Assembly (NCBI GenBank): GCA_024683955.1
Contig: JAIKXS010000073.1
Location: 1 to 64,000 of the forward strand
DNA: 64,000 bases
Direction of reading: 5' to 3'
DNA from: Desulfovibrio sp.
GTDB lineage: Bacteria > Desulfobacterota > Desulfovibrionia > Desulfovibrionales > Desulfovibrionaceae
Positions 1 through 9,284 of this stretch are shown here, in pieces. How positions within the stretch are numbered: the first letter of the stretch is position 1; each line of letters begins with the position of its first letter. Made by a program: the position numbers and the translations under genes. Under the pieces are notes generated by a model. It was not told where the DNA came from, did not search any database, and was given only the letters and a program-made list of their open reading frames with translations.

Positions 1-96
1 GGAAGGGTCCTCACAACAACAGCGTTAGCCCAGCCTCAAAGCCACACGATGCTTTTCTTTGACACAAAAATTATCGCAGACGGCGAAAGAGCATAA
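1..96 (+). CDS. C-terminal end of an unidentified gene (partial)
   Basis: An open frame runs from the first base to a TAA at 94-96 without a stop and encodes 31 residues ending in ADGERA. It is followed 25 bases later by a strong rho-independent terminator on the same strand, which is what one expects for the tail of a real plus-strand gene entering from the left. The piece is too short to recognise, and no function is offered. It could still be chance open frame, since 31 codons is not long. Confidence 0.4.
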   Translation, partial: GRVLTTTALAQPQSHTMLFFDTKIIADGERA

Positions 97-121
97 CAGT
101 CCGGTATAATTTCAGCAAAGT

Positions 122-151
122 CGGCCTTCAGATGAAGGTCGTCTTTTTTTT
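122..151 (+). terminator. Rho-independent terminator
   Basis: An 8-bp stem (cggccttc at 122-129 with gaaggtcg at 134-141, one G-T pair) closes a 4-base loop and is followed by TCTTTTTTTT. It fits the end of the plus-strand gene whose tail occupies positions 1-96. Confidence 0.8.
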
Positions 152-517
152 GCTATGCTGCCACGGCCCACTTTTCCAAGTCTCATTCAAGTTCTTGCGT
201 ATCTTCTTTTTGGCTTATAAAATAATTAAAATGGAGATTATACACGTATTTACCAAACAGGACTGCAATCATAGATGGCTCTTTTCCTCCTGCAGAAAGA
301 TTCTGTTTTGCAGATGTACGCGCTATCTCTTCGCTTATCAAAATGTCTGACAACTGATATTTTGCCTTTCACAGCAATGTATTGCGATATAGTACTAGGA
401 AGATAACAATAAATCTTTCTAACTCGTAGTCAAGATAACATTCATTTTGGCTGCAGATCGACCCTAGCAATGAACTCAAGATACACATTGATTTACAAAT
501 ACCTATTCTATTGGTAC
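152..517. other. AT-rich intergenic stretch
   Basis: This AT-rich stretch lies between two facing terminators. Short open frames occur on both strands, but none has a ribosome binding site, coding-like composition or a recognisable product. I see no gene here. Confidence 0.5.
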
Positions 518-549
518 AAAAAACCTCCTGAAAATTTTTCAGGAGGTTT
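518..549 (-). terminator. Terminator downstream of the flagellin gene
   Basis: A perfect 14-bp inverted repeat (521-534 with 536-549, core CCTCCTGAAAA) is followed on the minus strand by a run of T (AAAAAA at 518-523 on the plus strand). It lies about 140 bases past the flagellin stop codon and would end that transcript. Confidence 0.8.
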
Positions 550-685
550 GCCAAGCAACCTGCTTTATTAAGAGAACAGAGTGCATAACCTTTTTCATCT
601 TTCCCGTATCGATTCAAAGGACATGATAATCCGTAGTACAATCAATGCTCCTTTTAACATTGCTGTTAATTTAATTATATATCTA

Positions 686-3600
686 TTATCCACCGATTAT
701 TTGCATAGCCATCTGAGGCATAGAATTCGCCTGTGCAAGCATGGCAACAGCTGATTGAGTTAAAATTTGCTGTCTGACAAATTCTGTCATTTCTGTAGCA
801 ATATCAACATCAGATATTCTTGACTCTGCAGCCTGTAAATTTTCAGCCTGAATATTTAAATTTGTTATCGTATTTTCCAGACGATTCTGTACAGCGCCAA
901 GATTTGCTCTAATCTTATCCTTTGACTCTATTGCGTCGTTGATTGCCACAATGGCGTGCTGCGCCTGCTCCTGCGTCGCAATAGAACCGCCAGCCCGCAG
1001 CTTCGGCGTCGAATCCAAGGTATACTGACTGTTAAACTCCCTAGCTGCCGCCACCATGGCATCATCTCCACCGTTCATGGCATGCTGGTTGTCCAACCAG
1101 TCAGCGACGTCAGCTGCGAGATCTTCGTAAAAATTCTCTACGTCCGAATCTGTTCCTGTTATTTCCCCAGTGATCGGCACTTCATGCGAACTGCCCTTGC
1201 TAGTGTCATTAAGAAATTCAACACCGGCCGAACCGCTTGTCTGATAGGCAGAGGAAACATTTTCATCCTTCCCAGTATAGGAATCAAGCGTTATGGAAAT
1301 TGAATTACCATCGGAATCGTACCCGTCTGGGACTGTAAGCGTTTGTGAACTGTAGGAAAACTGGTCCGGATCAAGGATGTGTCCCAGCAGTCCGTCAGTT
1401 GCGCTGGTATCAGCGACAGGATTGAGGCCGGAGTTCACACCAAAAGAAGTTCCGTTGACATTGGCTTCAGTCAAAGCGGCCTTAACAGCGTTCCAGGCGT
1501 CTTCATTTCTGATCTTCTCGATGGCTAAATTCTTTGCATCGTCAGGCTCCTTCCCGGCTGATATATACTTGTTATAATAGTAGTTGTATCCGCTGCTGTT
1601 TTCGCTGGCGGTTGAAGAGTCGTAGGCCTGATCGTAAACGGCCTCCAACCCGGCCCTTACCTGGGACGAGACGTCGTAGGAAATAGCCGTCGCCGTCGAG
1701 TCGGCTATTTTTTCTATGGCACGCAACTGGTTTTCGTTCAATCCGCTTGAATCCGACAGTCCAAGAGCGTCGACCATCTTGTCAAGGGCGTCGAAGTAAC
1801 GTCTATTATGCGTTTCCTGATAGACAGCATCTCGCAAGCTTGAAGAGACGGTTGTTTCGGTGCTTAGGTAGGAAAGGCCTCCGCTTCCTGCCGTCTGAAA
1901 AGCCCCGATTTGTTCCGCATCCTCCCCCTCATGCTCCGCAAGAGTTGCAGTCAAATTTGAACCGTCTGATGACTGAACTCCCGGAATAGTTAGAACAGTT
2001 TTCGGCGTATTGAATAATGTTGTCAGATTATCTGTTGTAAAGCTGCTGCCATCGGCGTTGGCATTGGTTAAGGCTGCCTTAACGGCCGTCCAGGCATCAC
2101 TTTGGGCATCTGCATCAGCTTTTTCCTCGGCCTTTGCTTCACTTTCTCCGGCTGCAATATACATGTCATAATAGTAGCCATACCCCTTGCTGTCATCTGC
2201 GCTTCCATCATAGCTATTTTGATAGACGGCCTCCAATTGGTCGCGTAATTCTGCAGAGACGGTATACGCAACTGCAGATGCATTATCGCCTGCGGCACTG
2301 ATTATAGCATTTACTTGATCTTCATTAAGAGTTGAAGTCCCAAGCTCTTCTGCAACTGCTGTGAGCAGATCATTATATTGCGTATTGAAAATAGATTGAC
2401 GAATAATTTGCGCTGCGGAAGAACTGCCGGACAAATTACTGACTGCAGTATCATAGAATATTGCAAGGCCAGAACTTCCAGCTTTGTAGAGCGCAGCATT
2501 TAAATCATCATCATTAGTGCAAACTAATTCTTCTATATGGACATCTTCTGCTGTTCCATCAACTTTAGGGAAGTTTTCTATCGTGCTTGATGCAATTGTA
2601 AAATCATTAATATTTAACGAATCATCTGAACTTCCAAAATTCGTGGCATTGTAAAAAGCATTCTTTAAGGCCTCTTCGATATCGCTAATATCACCGATAT
2701 TTTTAATATCATTGTGTATTTTTCCAATTACTATATCAGCAACTACAGTAGCGCTGTCTGATGCGGCAGATTGCATAAGCGATATCTGCTTATCTGAAAA
2801 ACCAGTTTCATCCCTATAAGTATTATTATCAACAAAAGAAAGGATATTGCTATATTGCCTATTATATGCGTCATTATAGATATGCTTATAAAGAGAACCG
2901 GAAGTGGAAGTCAGCGAATCAATCAATTCCGATGAACTGAGCGACTCCGTAGGAATCACAGCCTCGCCGAGCATTGTTGTGAAATCATCAGATGTGAGCT
3001 CGGACGAGTTCATTATCACGTGGCTTAGAAGATCATCAAACTCAGCAACCGAGGGATAAGACGATGTAAGCGGAACGGTGACGCTGCTTGACAAATCGTC
3101 AGCAACGATCGGATCGGAACCGAATGACGATCCGCTTTCTAATGCATTCCGCATAGCAGACCAGGCAGCCTTGCTCGCCGCAGCCTCGGCAACACTTGCG
3201 GCATAACTCTCATCACCATAGGTCTCAAGCGCGGCGTCATAGGCCTCTTTGTAGGTATCTCCGTTTTCTCCGTAGGCTGACGCAATTTCTTCAAGACTGG
3301 TTCTGAGCTTCTCGGCTACTTTATTGGCCTCGGTTGCGGCCTGCGTATTAACCGCATTATGTATGTTCAAAACCTGATCGGCGGAAAGCCCCGTCTTGCG
3401 CGTGGGAGTGGCTTCTGTGGTTGAGAGCCCCAAAAGATCCGTATTTGACAACGCATCGTCGACAGCTGCGGCAAAAAGATTATCATAAATGCCTTGATAA
3501 GCGTTTTCATACGCCAACGCGACACCTTCGTCGATCACCGCTGTAATTCCTTCCAAATTGGCCGGGGGAAGAGCATCAATGTCCGTCAATGTCGTAACGC

Positions 3601-4594
3601 CTTCGGAAATGACCTCTTTATTGGTGGCAACTACCGCCTTAAAAGCCTCGGCGGCCGCCGTCTTATCTGCTGCAGCCTGCGCCTCGGCCGCCGTCATGCC
3701 TTTGGTTAAGTTTTCTTGATAGCTTGCAAGATACGGCGTCAAATAAGCGTCGTTAAAAACTTTATTCATGGAGGCAATGGCCATTTGCTTGTCTTCTGAC
3801 GCAAACTTGTCAGCCATCGAGCTGGCAATGGCATCGGCCTGGGCACTGGCTGACGCGGAATCAATTGCTTCCTTCTCGGAAGTTCCTGTCGTCAGCTTGC
3901 TGTAGATAGGAGCATAGTACTGTGCGTATTTTTGCTGATAGGTCGTGTCGTAAGCGGCCTGCGCGCTCTCATCGCGAAGCTTTTCAAAATATTCGGTCGT
4001 CAGCTCAATATTCTGCTGCGCAAAGGCAGCGTCCCCCAATCCGAGAGCAGCCGCTGTGGCACAGCCAATCTCAATATAATAATAGTCTTCGGCAGAATCG
4101 TTACCTGTGCCGAAATGTATCTTCATCTTTCCTGTAGCCGTAAGTCCAGATCCATTATGCGTCCCGCTCAGGGAGCCATCAAGGAGATGAATTCCGTTAA
4201 AATCCGTGGCGAGAGCTATACGGGTAATTTCAGAAGCCATCTGCTGATACTCGGAATTGATCATCAATCGCTGAATGGAATCATAGGTGCCAGTAGCTGC
4301 CTGCTCGGCCAGTTCCTTCATGCGGATCAACTTCTCGTCAATAATCGATAAGGCACCGTCTGCGACCTGAATAAGAGAGATGGCATCATTCGCATTTCGA
4401 GCACCTTGGTGAAGCGAGGCGATATCGGCTCTCTGCAGTTCACGAATAGCGAGGCCGGCGGCATCATCTGCCGCGGAATTGATGCGCATGCCTGTGCTAA
4501 GTCTCTGGGTTGAGGTAGAGAGTCTTCCGTAGTGGGTGTTGAGATTGTTCGCAACATTGGCTGCCATCATGTTATGATTGACAACGAGTGACAT
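686..4594 (-). CDS. fliC: Giant flagellin with a repeat-built variable region
   Basis: This is a structural subunit of the flagellar filament, exported by the flagellar secretion system. It has 1302 residues, whereas most flagellins have about 270-550. Residues 1 to about 180 are a normal N-terminal D0/D1 region (MSLVVNHNMMAANVANNL, then RLSTGMRINSAADDAAGLAI). The last 100 or so are a normal C-terminal region (ENLQAAESRISDVDIATEM near the end, closing with MAMQIIGG). Between them lie about 1000 residues rich in Ala, Ser, Asp and Tyr. From about residue 359 to 1140 these form four diverged repeats starting near 359, 566, 728 and 918, each opening with a Tyr/Asn-rich helix (for example YNDAYNRQYS or YQETHNRRYF). 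I see no HExxH metalloprotease motif, so it is not a flagellinolysin. The second repeat is clearly more AT-rich than its neighbours. The start has a GAGGAGGGG ribosome binding site and a sigma-54 promoter upstream. The family call is firm; the role of the insert is unknown. Confidence 0.95.
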   Translation of the reverse strand: MSLVVNHNMMAANVANNLNTHYGRLSTSTQRLSTGMRINSAADDAAGLAIRELQRADIASLHQGARNANDAISLIQVADGALSIIDEKLIRMKELAEQAATGTYDSIQRLMINSEYQQMASEITRIALATDFNGIHLLDGSLSGTHNGSGLTATGKMKIHFGTGNDSAEDYYYIEIGCATAAALGLGDAAFAQQNIELTTEYFEKLRDESAQAAYDTTYQQKYAQYYAPIYSKLTTGTSEKEAIDSASASAQADAIASSMADKFASEDKQMAIASMNKVFNDAYLTPYLASYQENLTKGMTAAEAQAAADKTAAAEAFKAVVATNKEVISEGVTTLTDIDALPPANLEGITAVIDEGVALAYENAYQGIYDNLFAAAVDDALSNTDLLGLSTTEATPTRKTGLSADQVLNIHNAVNTQAATEANKVAEKLRTSLEEIASAYGENGDTYKEAYDAALETYGDESYAASVAEAAASKAAWSAMRNALESGSSFGSDPIVADDLSSSVTVPLTSSYPSVAEFDDLLSHVIMNSSELTSDDFTTMLGEAVIPTESLSSSELIDSLTSTSGSLYKHIYNDAYNRQYSNILSFVDNNTYRDETGFSDKQISLMQSAASDSATVVADIVIGKIHNDIKNIGDISDIEEALKNAFYNATNFGSSDDSLNINDFTIASSTIENFPKVDGTAEDVHIEELVCTNDDDLNAALYKAGSSGLAIFYDTAVSNLSGSSSAAQIIRQSIFNTQYNDLLTAVAEELGTSTLNEDQVNAIISAAGDNASAVAYTVSAELRDQLEAVYQNSYDGSADDSKGYGYYYDMYIAAGESEAKAEEKADADAQSDAWTAVKAALTNANADGSSFTTDNLTTLFNTPKTVLTIPGVQSSDGSNLTATLAEHEGEDAEQIGAFQTAGSGGLSYLSTETTVSSSLRDAVYQETHNRRYFDALDKMVDALGLSDSSGLNENQLRAIEKIADSTATAISYDVSSQVRAGLEAVYDQAYDSSTASENSSGYNYYYNKYISAGKEPDDAKNLAIEKIRNEDAWNAVKAALTEANVNGTSFGVNSGLNPVADTSATDGLLGHILDPDQFSYSSQTLTVPDGYDSDGNSISITLDSYTGKDENVSSAYQTSGSAGVEFLNDTSKGSSHEVPITGEITGTDSDVENFYEDLAADVADWLDNQHAMNGGDDAMVAAAREFNSQYTLDSTPKLRAGGSIATQEQAQHAIVAINDAIESKDKIRANLGAVQNRLENTITNLNIQAENLQAAESRISDVDIATEMTEFVRQQILTQSAVAMLAQANSMPQMAMQIIGG

Positions 4595-4641
4595 AGCCCC
4601 TCCTCAAAATAAAATATTCACGTATTTTAATACTTTTTTTA

Positions 4642-4659
4642 TTGCAAAACACATACCAA
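4642..4659 (-). promoter_or_regulatory. Sigma-54 (RpoN) promoter of the flagellin gene
   Basis: Read on the minus strand the site is TTGGTATGTGTTTTGCAA. It matches the sigma-54 consensus TTGGCACG-N4-TTGCA, with GG and GC separated by exactly 10 bases. It ends about 48 bases before the flagellin ATG. Sigma-54 control of flagellin is common in Desulfovibrio-like bacteria, so an RpoN activator such as FlrC or FleQ would be expected elsewhere in the genome. Confidence 0.75.
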
Positions 4660-6083
4660 AGTATGCGTTCAGGATCGCATCATCCTCGGAGGAGACAGTT
4701 CTACGCAGATTATACGGTTCTCAAGCAGGGATGCAAAACGCTTCGTCTTGGATGGCGTGCCAGGAAAAGAGGAAGGGGCCGTAGGCCTTGTGAGGTGAGC
4801 TAAAAAGGGGAATTGAGGATGCTACCGTGCACGCGCTTGAAAGAATTGCTGAATGGTTTCGACTTTCACCACAACGCCCTCTACACAAATTTAAGTAGAA
4901 GATGAGAGTATTCTCTAACACGGAGAAGGAAGTGCTCGTCTGGGATACTCTGCGACGGGATATTTCTAATGAAGCATTGGCTTGTGCAGCGGCACGCTAC
5001 CCGGGACAGAAAGGGCGATGGGTGAGGTGACGAAAGGGAATCGATCGCGCATCAATAATATGTTTGGGATGTTGTGACATATGCAGGATTGGACCCAACG
5101 AAGACGGCAAAGACGATCGGGATCACGATGGACGAGCCTGTGTGCATCTGGCTGGTGATCGGGGCGGCACATTGCGAAGTTCATCGCCATTAGCCGGAGC
5201 CGGAAGAGAGTCTGTCAGGAGATAAAAAACAACAGGCAGGGCAACGGTAAAAAAGGTATCTGGCATGGGAGATGCGCATAATATGCCGGCAGACGTATTG
5301 TCACTGCAGACGGCGCAACGGAGCATGTCCATGCTGCGCTTTGTATTGACAATATTATTGCTCTCGATATCTGTTGGCTCATTAACGTAGTGTTCCGGGT
5401 TGACGGAAGCATGGCGGCCTCCCTCAAAACGGATTTTTGCCAAGGGGCAAGGGAAATACACCAGATCAGGTCGAAACCGGCTTGGAGAAAGCAGCTTGCA
5501 GCCGCTTCGTCAATTTTCTATTCAGGCTTCATCCGTGCTTTTCTCTGCCCCGGACGGAAGCTATCCTTTCTTTTTATTCTGAAAGAAGTTCTTGCCCAAG
5601 ATCGGGGTCTCATAGGCATCAGCGCTTCCAACATTTTTTGAAAGGATATAGGCGTAATGCTGCTCAAAAATCCGACGGGAACGTTCAATCGCCTCATCTT
5701 CCGTGGAGGCTGAAAGCTGAGCGCATGACGCGCATGTCAAAACGGCGGCCAGGTGCGCGGCACCCGTCCCGTCAAGCGAAAAACAGCGATCGTCCAAAAA
5801 CATACCATTTCCTTCGTTACCAGCGCGTCCTGTACAAAAAACGCGTCTTAGCGCTGCCGTTTCCAGAGAGAAAACTCGGCCCCGCCTATCGTTTCACCGC
5901 CGTGCGGCAAGCGAAGCTTTCAACAAAAGCACAGGCCTTTCAGAGCTTTGACAAATCCCCGTCCTCACGGGATCAGCCGTTTGGCATATGTCAGTTTTTC
6001 CCTGCAAGAGAAAGGATTTTCGTAATATGGCACACTTACTGCATTTTTACGATATCCGTTCACCAAAGAAGGAGAGGACGCGT
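4660..6083. other. 1.4-kb gap between flagellin and the APS-kinase-like gene
   Basis: No recognisable gene fills this stretch. Open frames on both strands overlap heavily and have no familiar motifs. The exception worth keeping is a possible small minus-strand gene at 5561-5803, listed separately. Part of the stretch (about 4900-5400) has GC-rich composition like coding DNA and may be the remains of a decayed gene. Confidence 0.4.
5561..5803 (-). CDS. Possible small hypothetical protein (80 residues)
   Basis: The frame starts at an ATG with a GGAA-type ribosome binding site 7 bases upstream and encodes a mixed, protein-like sequence. A small-residue and Cys-containing N-terminal half (TGAAHLAAVLTCASCAQL) is followed by a predicted helix (EDEAIERSRRIFEQHYAYIL) and a basic tail. 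There is no recognised family and no operon partner. It is offered because its composition looks more like protein than the competing frames; it could be spurious. Confidence 0.3.
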   Translation of the reverse strand: MFLDDRCFSLDGTGAAHLAAVLTCASCAQLSASTEDEAIERSRRIFEQHYAYILSKNVGSADAYETPILGKNFFQNKKKG

Positions 6084-6674
6084 ATGACACCTGTATTCTG
6101 GCTTGTTGGATTATCTGGAAGCGGAAAGACAACTCTGGGATCTCTTCTGCGGATTTATCTGCAGTCCCAGGATTATGATGCAGAATTCATAGACGCAGAT
6201 CGGTTTCGGATTCAACACGGGTTTCACGGCTTCAGCCGGGAACAACGCATTCAAAATATTGACGCCATGAGAGACCTGGTTCTTTCTTTAAATGATCAGG
6301 GAAAAATCTGTGTTGTCTCAGCCATCACGCCCTACGCCTGCATGCGTGATCTCAATCGGGAATACATCCCTTTTTACAGGGAAGTCTGGGTCCGTTGCGG
6401 CCTTGAAACGCTGACGAGCAGGGATACAAAGGGCTTTTATGCAAAGGCATCCAAAGGTCTCATAAAAAATTTCACGGGATTCACCGACGATTTTGACGAG
6501 CCAAAGAACGCAGACCTCATTCTTGACACGGATGTCAGTGATCTGAGTGATTCCTATCTGCTACTGCGCAATTTTGCCGAACACGCAATCCACGAAGGCA
6601 ATCTGTTACATTCTTGTCTCTCTGACGTCATACACTTTGGCCGCACGGAAGTCCTTAACGTTTCCTTCGGCTAA
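6084..6674 (+). CDS. Adenylylsulfate (APS) kinase-like protein
   Basis: CysC-family P-loop kinases phosphorylate adenosine 5'-phosphosulfate to PAPS. The 196-residue product has the Walker A loop GLSGSGKTT near residue 10. It also has the CysC-type segments RDTKGFYAKA (family form RDPKGLYKKA) and FTGFTDDFDEPKNADLILDT. The usual LDGDNVR motif is replaced by IDADRFR, so substrate preference could differ from classic CysC. The ATG at 6084 is chosen because AAGGAG sits 8 bases upstream; longer in-frame starts lack this. It converges on the glycosyltransferase gene and their stop codons overlap by four bases. The two genes beyond it are sugar-processing, which suggests a role in making a modified sugar or sulfated glycan; a part in assimilatory sulfate metabolism is the alternative. 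Confidence 0.8.
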   Translation: MTPVFWLVGLSGSGKTTLGSLLRIYLQSQDYDAEFIDADRFRIQHGFHGFSREQRIQNIDAMRDLVLSLNDQGKICVVSAITPYACMRDLNREYIPFYREVWVRCGLETLTSRDTKGFYAKASKGLIKNFTGFTDDFDEPKNADLILDTDVSDLSDSYLLLRNFAEHAIHEGNLLHSCLSDVIHFGRTEVLNVSFG

Positions 6675-7636
6675 CGACGCAGAAACGACGGAAGGAAAAA
6701 ATAGGCCTTGGCTAAAAAAGGAAACAAGAAACCAGGCAGATAGCTGATCAAATAGAATAACCTGTACTTCCTTGAGACATCCCTGTGCGGGAAAAGCAGT
6801 CTTCTGGCTTCTTCACCCTTTCCCTTATGCCAAAGATCAACAGCTTTTTGAAACGCTGCGCGTCTCGTGAGGAGAGCAACCAGGTCGGCGTATTTCTCAT
6901 CATATCCGGGATAGAGACGGCGATGCTTCTCCAAAATGGCGAGCGTCTCGTCCGCAAACTCTCCGTAGTGCCGAAACGTGGTATTGGCACCGTGTATACG
7001 CCACACTGTAAGGGGCTCATCCACGTGGTCAAGCTTCCAGTCATGAGCTATCCGGTAAAAGACATCCGCCTCTTCACACACATTGAGCGTCTCGTCAAAC
7101 CATCCCCCCTCCCAGCCCGACGGATCGGATCCGAGTGAGGCGAGGGCTTCGCGCCGGATCATGGCCGACGACATGGATATCCACTGACGTTGCATCAATT
7201 CTTTGAAAACCATCCCCCTGGAGGGGACACCCCTGTCAAAAACCCGTCCAAACTCGTGTTGTCCGTCCGACAGGATGGTGTCGGTACAAACCAGGCCGAC
7301 CCCTGGATCGCGTTCAAAACACGCAACCTGTTTTGCAAGTTTCTCGGGCATCCACCAGTCGTCACAGTCAAGAAAGGCAATGTACTTCCCCCGCGCCTCT
7401 CTGATGGCAAGATTCCTTGCAGCTCCGAGCGGAACACAGACTGTACCGCGTACATACCGCACCTTCGGGTAGGAGGTTGCGATTGCGGGACTCTCATCCG
7501 TTGAGCAGTTGTCAAAAAAAATGATTTCGTAGTCGGTAAAAGACTGCCGCATCACACTGTCAAGGGCAGGCCGGAGATCTCTGGCACTGTTAAGACAGTT
7601 CATGATGATTGAAACAGCGGGGGTTTCTGATGCCAT
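6671..7636 (-). CDS. Family 2 glycosyltransferase
   Basis: A GT-A fold glycosyltransferase that moves a sugar from a nucleotide donor to an acceptor at the cytoplasmic face. The N-terminus has the family-2 opening VSIIMNCLNSARDLRPALDS, followed by the acidic DNCSTDESP segment and the donor/metal motif FLDCDDWW near residue 90. The C-terminus (about residues 285-318) is hydrophobic and may lie on the membrane. The 321-residue length is normal. It has an AGAGGA ribosome binding site and lies 39 bases downstream of the DegT-type aminotransferase gene, so the two are probably cotranscribed. Acceptor and sugar cannot be told from sequence. Flagellin glycosylation or a surface polysaccharide are both plausible given the flagellin gene nearby. 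Confidence 0.9.
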   Translation of the reverse strand: MASETPAVSIIMNCLNSARDLRPALDSVMRQSFTDYEIIFFDNCSTDESPAIATSYPKVRYVRGTVCVPLGAARNLAIREARGKYIAFLDCDDWWMPEKLAKQVACFERDPGVGLVCTDTILSDGQHEFGRVFDRGVPSRGMVFKELMQRQWISMSSAMIRREALASLGSDPSGWEGGWFDETLNVCEEADVFYRIAHDWKLDHVDEPLTVWRIHGANTTFRHYGEFADETLAILEKHRRLYPGYDEKYADLVALLTRRAAFQKAVDLWHKGKGEEARRLLFPHRDVSRKYRLFYLISYLPGFLFPFLAKAYFFLPSFLRR

Positions 7637-7675
7637 ACCGTCCTCTCAGCAATAGAACGTCCAGGAGAAAGAAAT

Positions 7676-8818
7676 TTAACCGAGAGTCCTTTTAATCACA
7701 CCGCACACTTCCTCCACATCCTGGCAGCTCATTCCCGGGTGAAGGGGCAAGGTCATAATTTCAGAAAAAAGCTGCTCTGTGACCGGCAAACGAATCCCGT
7801 CCTTCCCAAAAAACGAATGCATATGGTTGGGCTTGTAATGCAGGCCCGTCGGAATGCCCTCTTTTTCAAGAGCATCCCGCACACAATCCTTCTTTCCGTC
7901 CAAAACACGGATAACCTGTATATGCGGAACAATAAAATCCTTGGGATCAGTCTCAAAAAGAAGGACGCCCTTCTGCTTGCAAAGCCTCTGCGCGTACACA
8001 GACGCCCGCAGGGTACGCTTGGGAATAAACTCCTTCGGGAAACGCTGAAGCTGGACTCTTCCGATAGCGGCCATGATATTGCTCATATGATAGCGCCAGC
8101 CCTGACGTTTCACATCGGCATCCCATGAACGGGCACCGGCAAAGCGCTTTGCCGTGTCCCCCTCCACGGAAAGGAGGCGGGCATCCTTGGCAAGCCGCGC
8201 GCTCTCCTTATGAAATGCGACAATACAACCACCCTCGCCGCAGGTGATGTTCTTTATTCCGTCAAAACTGAAACAAACCATATCACCAAAGCTACCGACC
8301 CGGCGCCCGTGATGCCGGCAGCCAAAGGCATGGGCTGCGTCCTCCACAACCCTCAGACCCTTTTCCTTCGCAAAAGAATACACTTCATCAAGCTTCCACG
8401 GATTGCTGGCGTAATCCACATGGAGAATGGCTATGGTGTTGGGGGTGATCCTCCGGGCAGCATCCTCAATATCCAGTGTTCCGCTTTCGGCGTATACCTC
8501 ACAGGGAACAGGCTTGCAGCCGGCGGCGGTAATGGCCTGAAAAGACGCAACAAACGTCAGGGACGGAACGAGGACCTCGGGGATCCCTTCGGTCGGTCCG
8601 GATGTTGCCCGAACGGCATCCACCGATAGGTGAAGGGCCGCTGTGCCGGAATTAGTGGAAATCACCTGATCTGGATCAACGTCAAGAAACGAGGCGATAT
8701 CCTCTTCAAAACGTTTTGTCTCTGCACCCATGCCAAGATAGCCATCCTCAAGCAGGATTCTGCTGACCGCCTTCGCTTCCTCTGACCCAACAATTGAACG
8801 GGAAAGACGCATTTTCAT
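7676..8818 (-). CDS. DegT/DnrJ/EryC1/StrS-family sugar aminotransferase
   Basis: PLP-dependent enzymes of this family aminate keto-sugars bound to nucleotides. Visible family landmarks are the N-terminal STNSGTAALHLS (PLP phosphate pocket), VEDAAHAFGCRHHGRRVGS (Asp that contacts the pyridine ring), and SFDGIKNITCGEGG, whose Lys is the expected Schiff-base residue. The C-terminal PTGLHYKPNHMHSFF matches the family's His-rich segment. The 380-residue length is normal. It is the first gene of a two-gene minus-strand unit with the glycosyltransferase, so an amino sugar made here is probably used next door. Two ATGs (8818 and 8812) are possible starts. Confidence 0.92.
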   Translation of the reverse strand: MKMRLSRSIVGSEEAKAVSRILLEDGYLGMGAETKRFEEDIASFLDVDPDQVISTNSGTAALHLSVDAVRATSGPTEGIPEVLVPSLTFVASFQAITAAGCKPVPCEVYAESGTLDIEDAARRITPNTIAILHVDYASNPWKLDEVYSFAKEKGLRVVEDAAHAFGCRHHGRRVGSFGDMVCFSFDGIKNITCGEGGCIVAFHKESARLAKDARLLSVEGDTAKRFAGARSWDADVKRQGWRYHMSNIMAAIGRVQLQRFPKEFIPKRTLRASVYAQRLCKQKGVLLFETDPKDFIVPHIQVIRVLDGKKDCVRDALEKEGIPTGLHYKPNHMHSFFGKDGIRLPVTEQLFSEIMTLPLHPGMSCQDVEEVCGVIKRTLG

Positions 8819-9284
8819 TTATTTTCCGGCATAAAGCCCGACCCGCGGGCCATGCCGCCTCCTTTCTTCAAGCATGTCATTATGTCCAACTCTTCACCCG
8901 ACCGGGAAAACGGGACAAACGCATGAACAGCTGTCTGAATGTTCTCAAAAGATAAAAAATCTAAAAATATGACACGGTGATGTGGATAAAAACCGGCTTG
9001 CCTGCATGCATCGGAAGAAAGGAGCCTGCAACGGCTTCGTGTGGCGCCCGCTTCCGAAAAGCTGACAGAGACAATCCATTCCATTTGAAATCACGACACA
9101 AACAACACCAGTGCCTCATGCCTTTTTGTGTATCTCCTAGCGAGATAACGAGAAGCAGTCAATGCGGAACCGAACATCCATCGCCTCTCTTACTTGCCTC
9201 AAAATAAAGTCTGTGCGAAAACATCAATTCAAGACATACCTTCCCATACCAGTCATACTGGCACTATGCAAAAAAGGAGACGGC
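8819..9284. other. Divergent intergenic region
   Basis: This gap lies between the DegT-type gene (minus) and thyX (plus) and should hold both promoters. I see no convincing boxes, RNA structure or gene. An in-frame extension of thyX upstream exists but lacks a ribosome binding site and family similarity. Confidence 0.5.

Noticed and set aside
132..350. Open frame of 72 codons after the first terminator
   Set aside because: It begins inside the terminator hairpin, lacks a ribosome binding site, and is rich in Phe, Cys and Lys as expected of AT-rich noncoding DNA.
369..641. Minus-strand frame of 90 codons
   Set aside because: It runs through the flagellin terminator and has no motif or ribosome binding site.
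686..4594. Flagellinolysin (protease-bearing flagellin)
   Set aside because: No HExxH zinc-protease motif was found in the insert.
5437..6087. Plus-strand frame of 216 codons before the APS-kinase-like gene
   Set aside because: Basic and low-complexity product without a motif; it overlaps the real gene's start region only slightly and has no ribosome binding site.
8815..9084. Minus-strand frame of 89 codons overlapping the DegT-type start by four bases
   Set aside because: The overlap looks like coupling, but the product has no family features and its start lacks a ribosome binding site.
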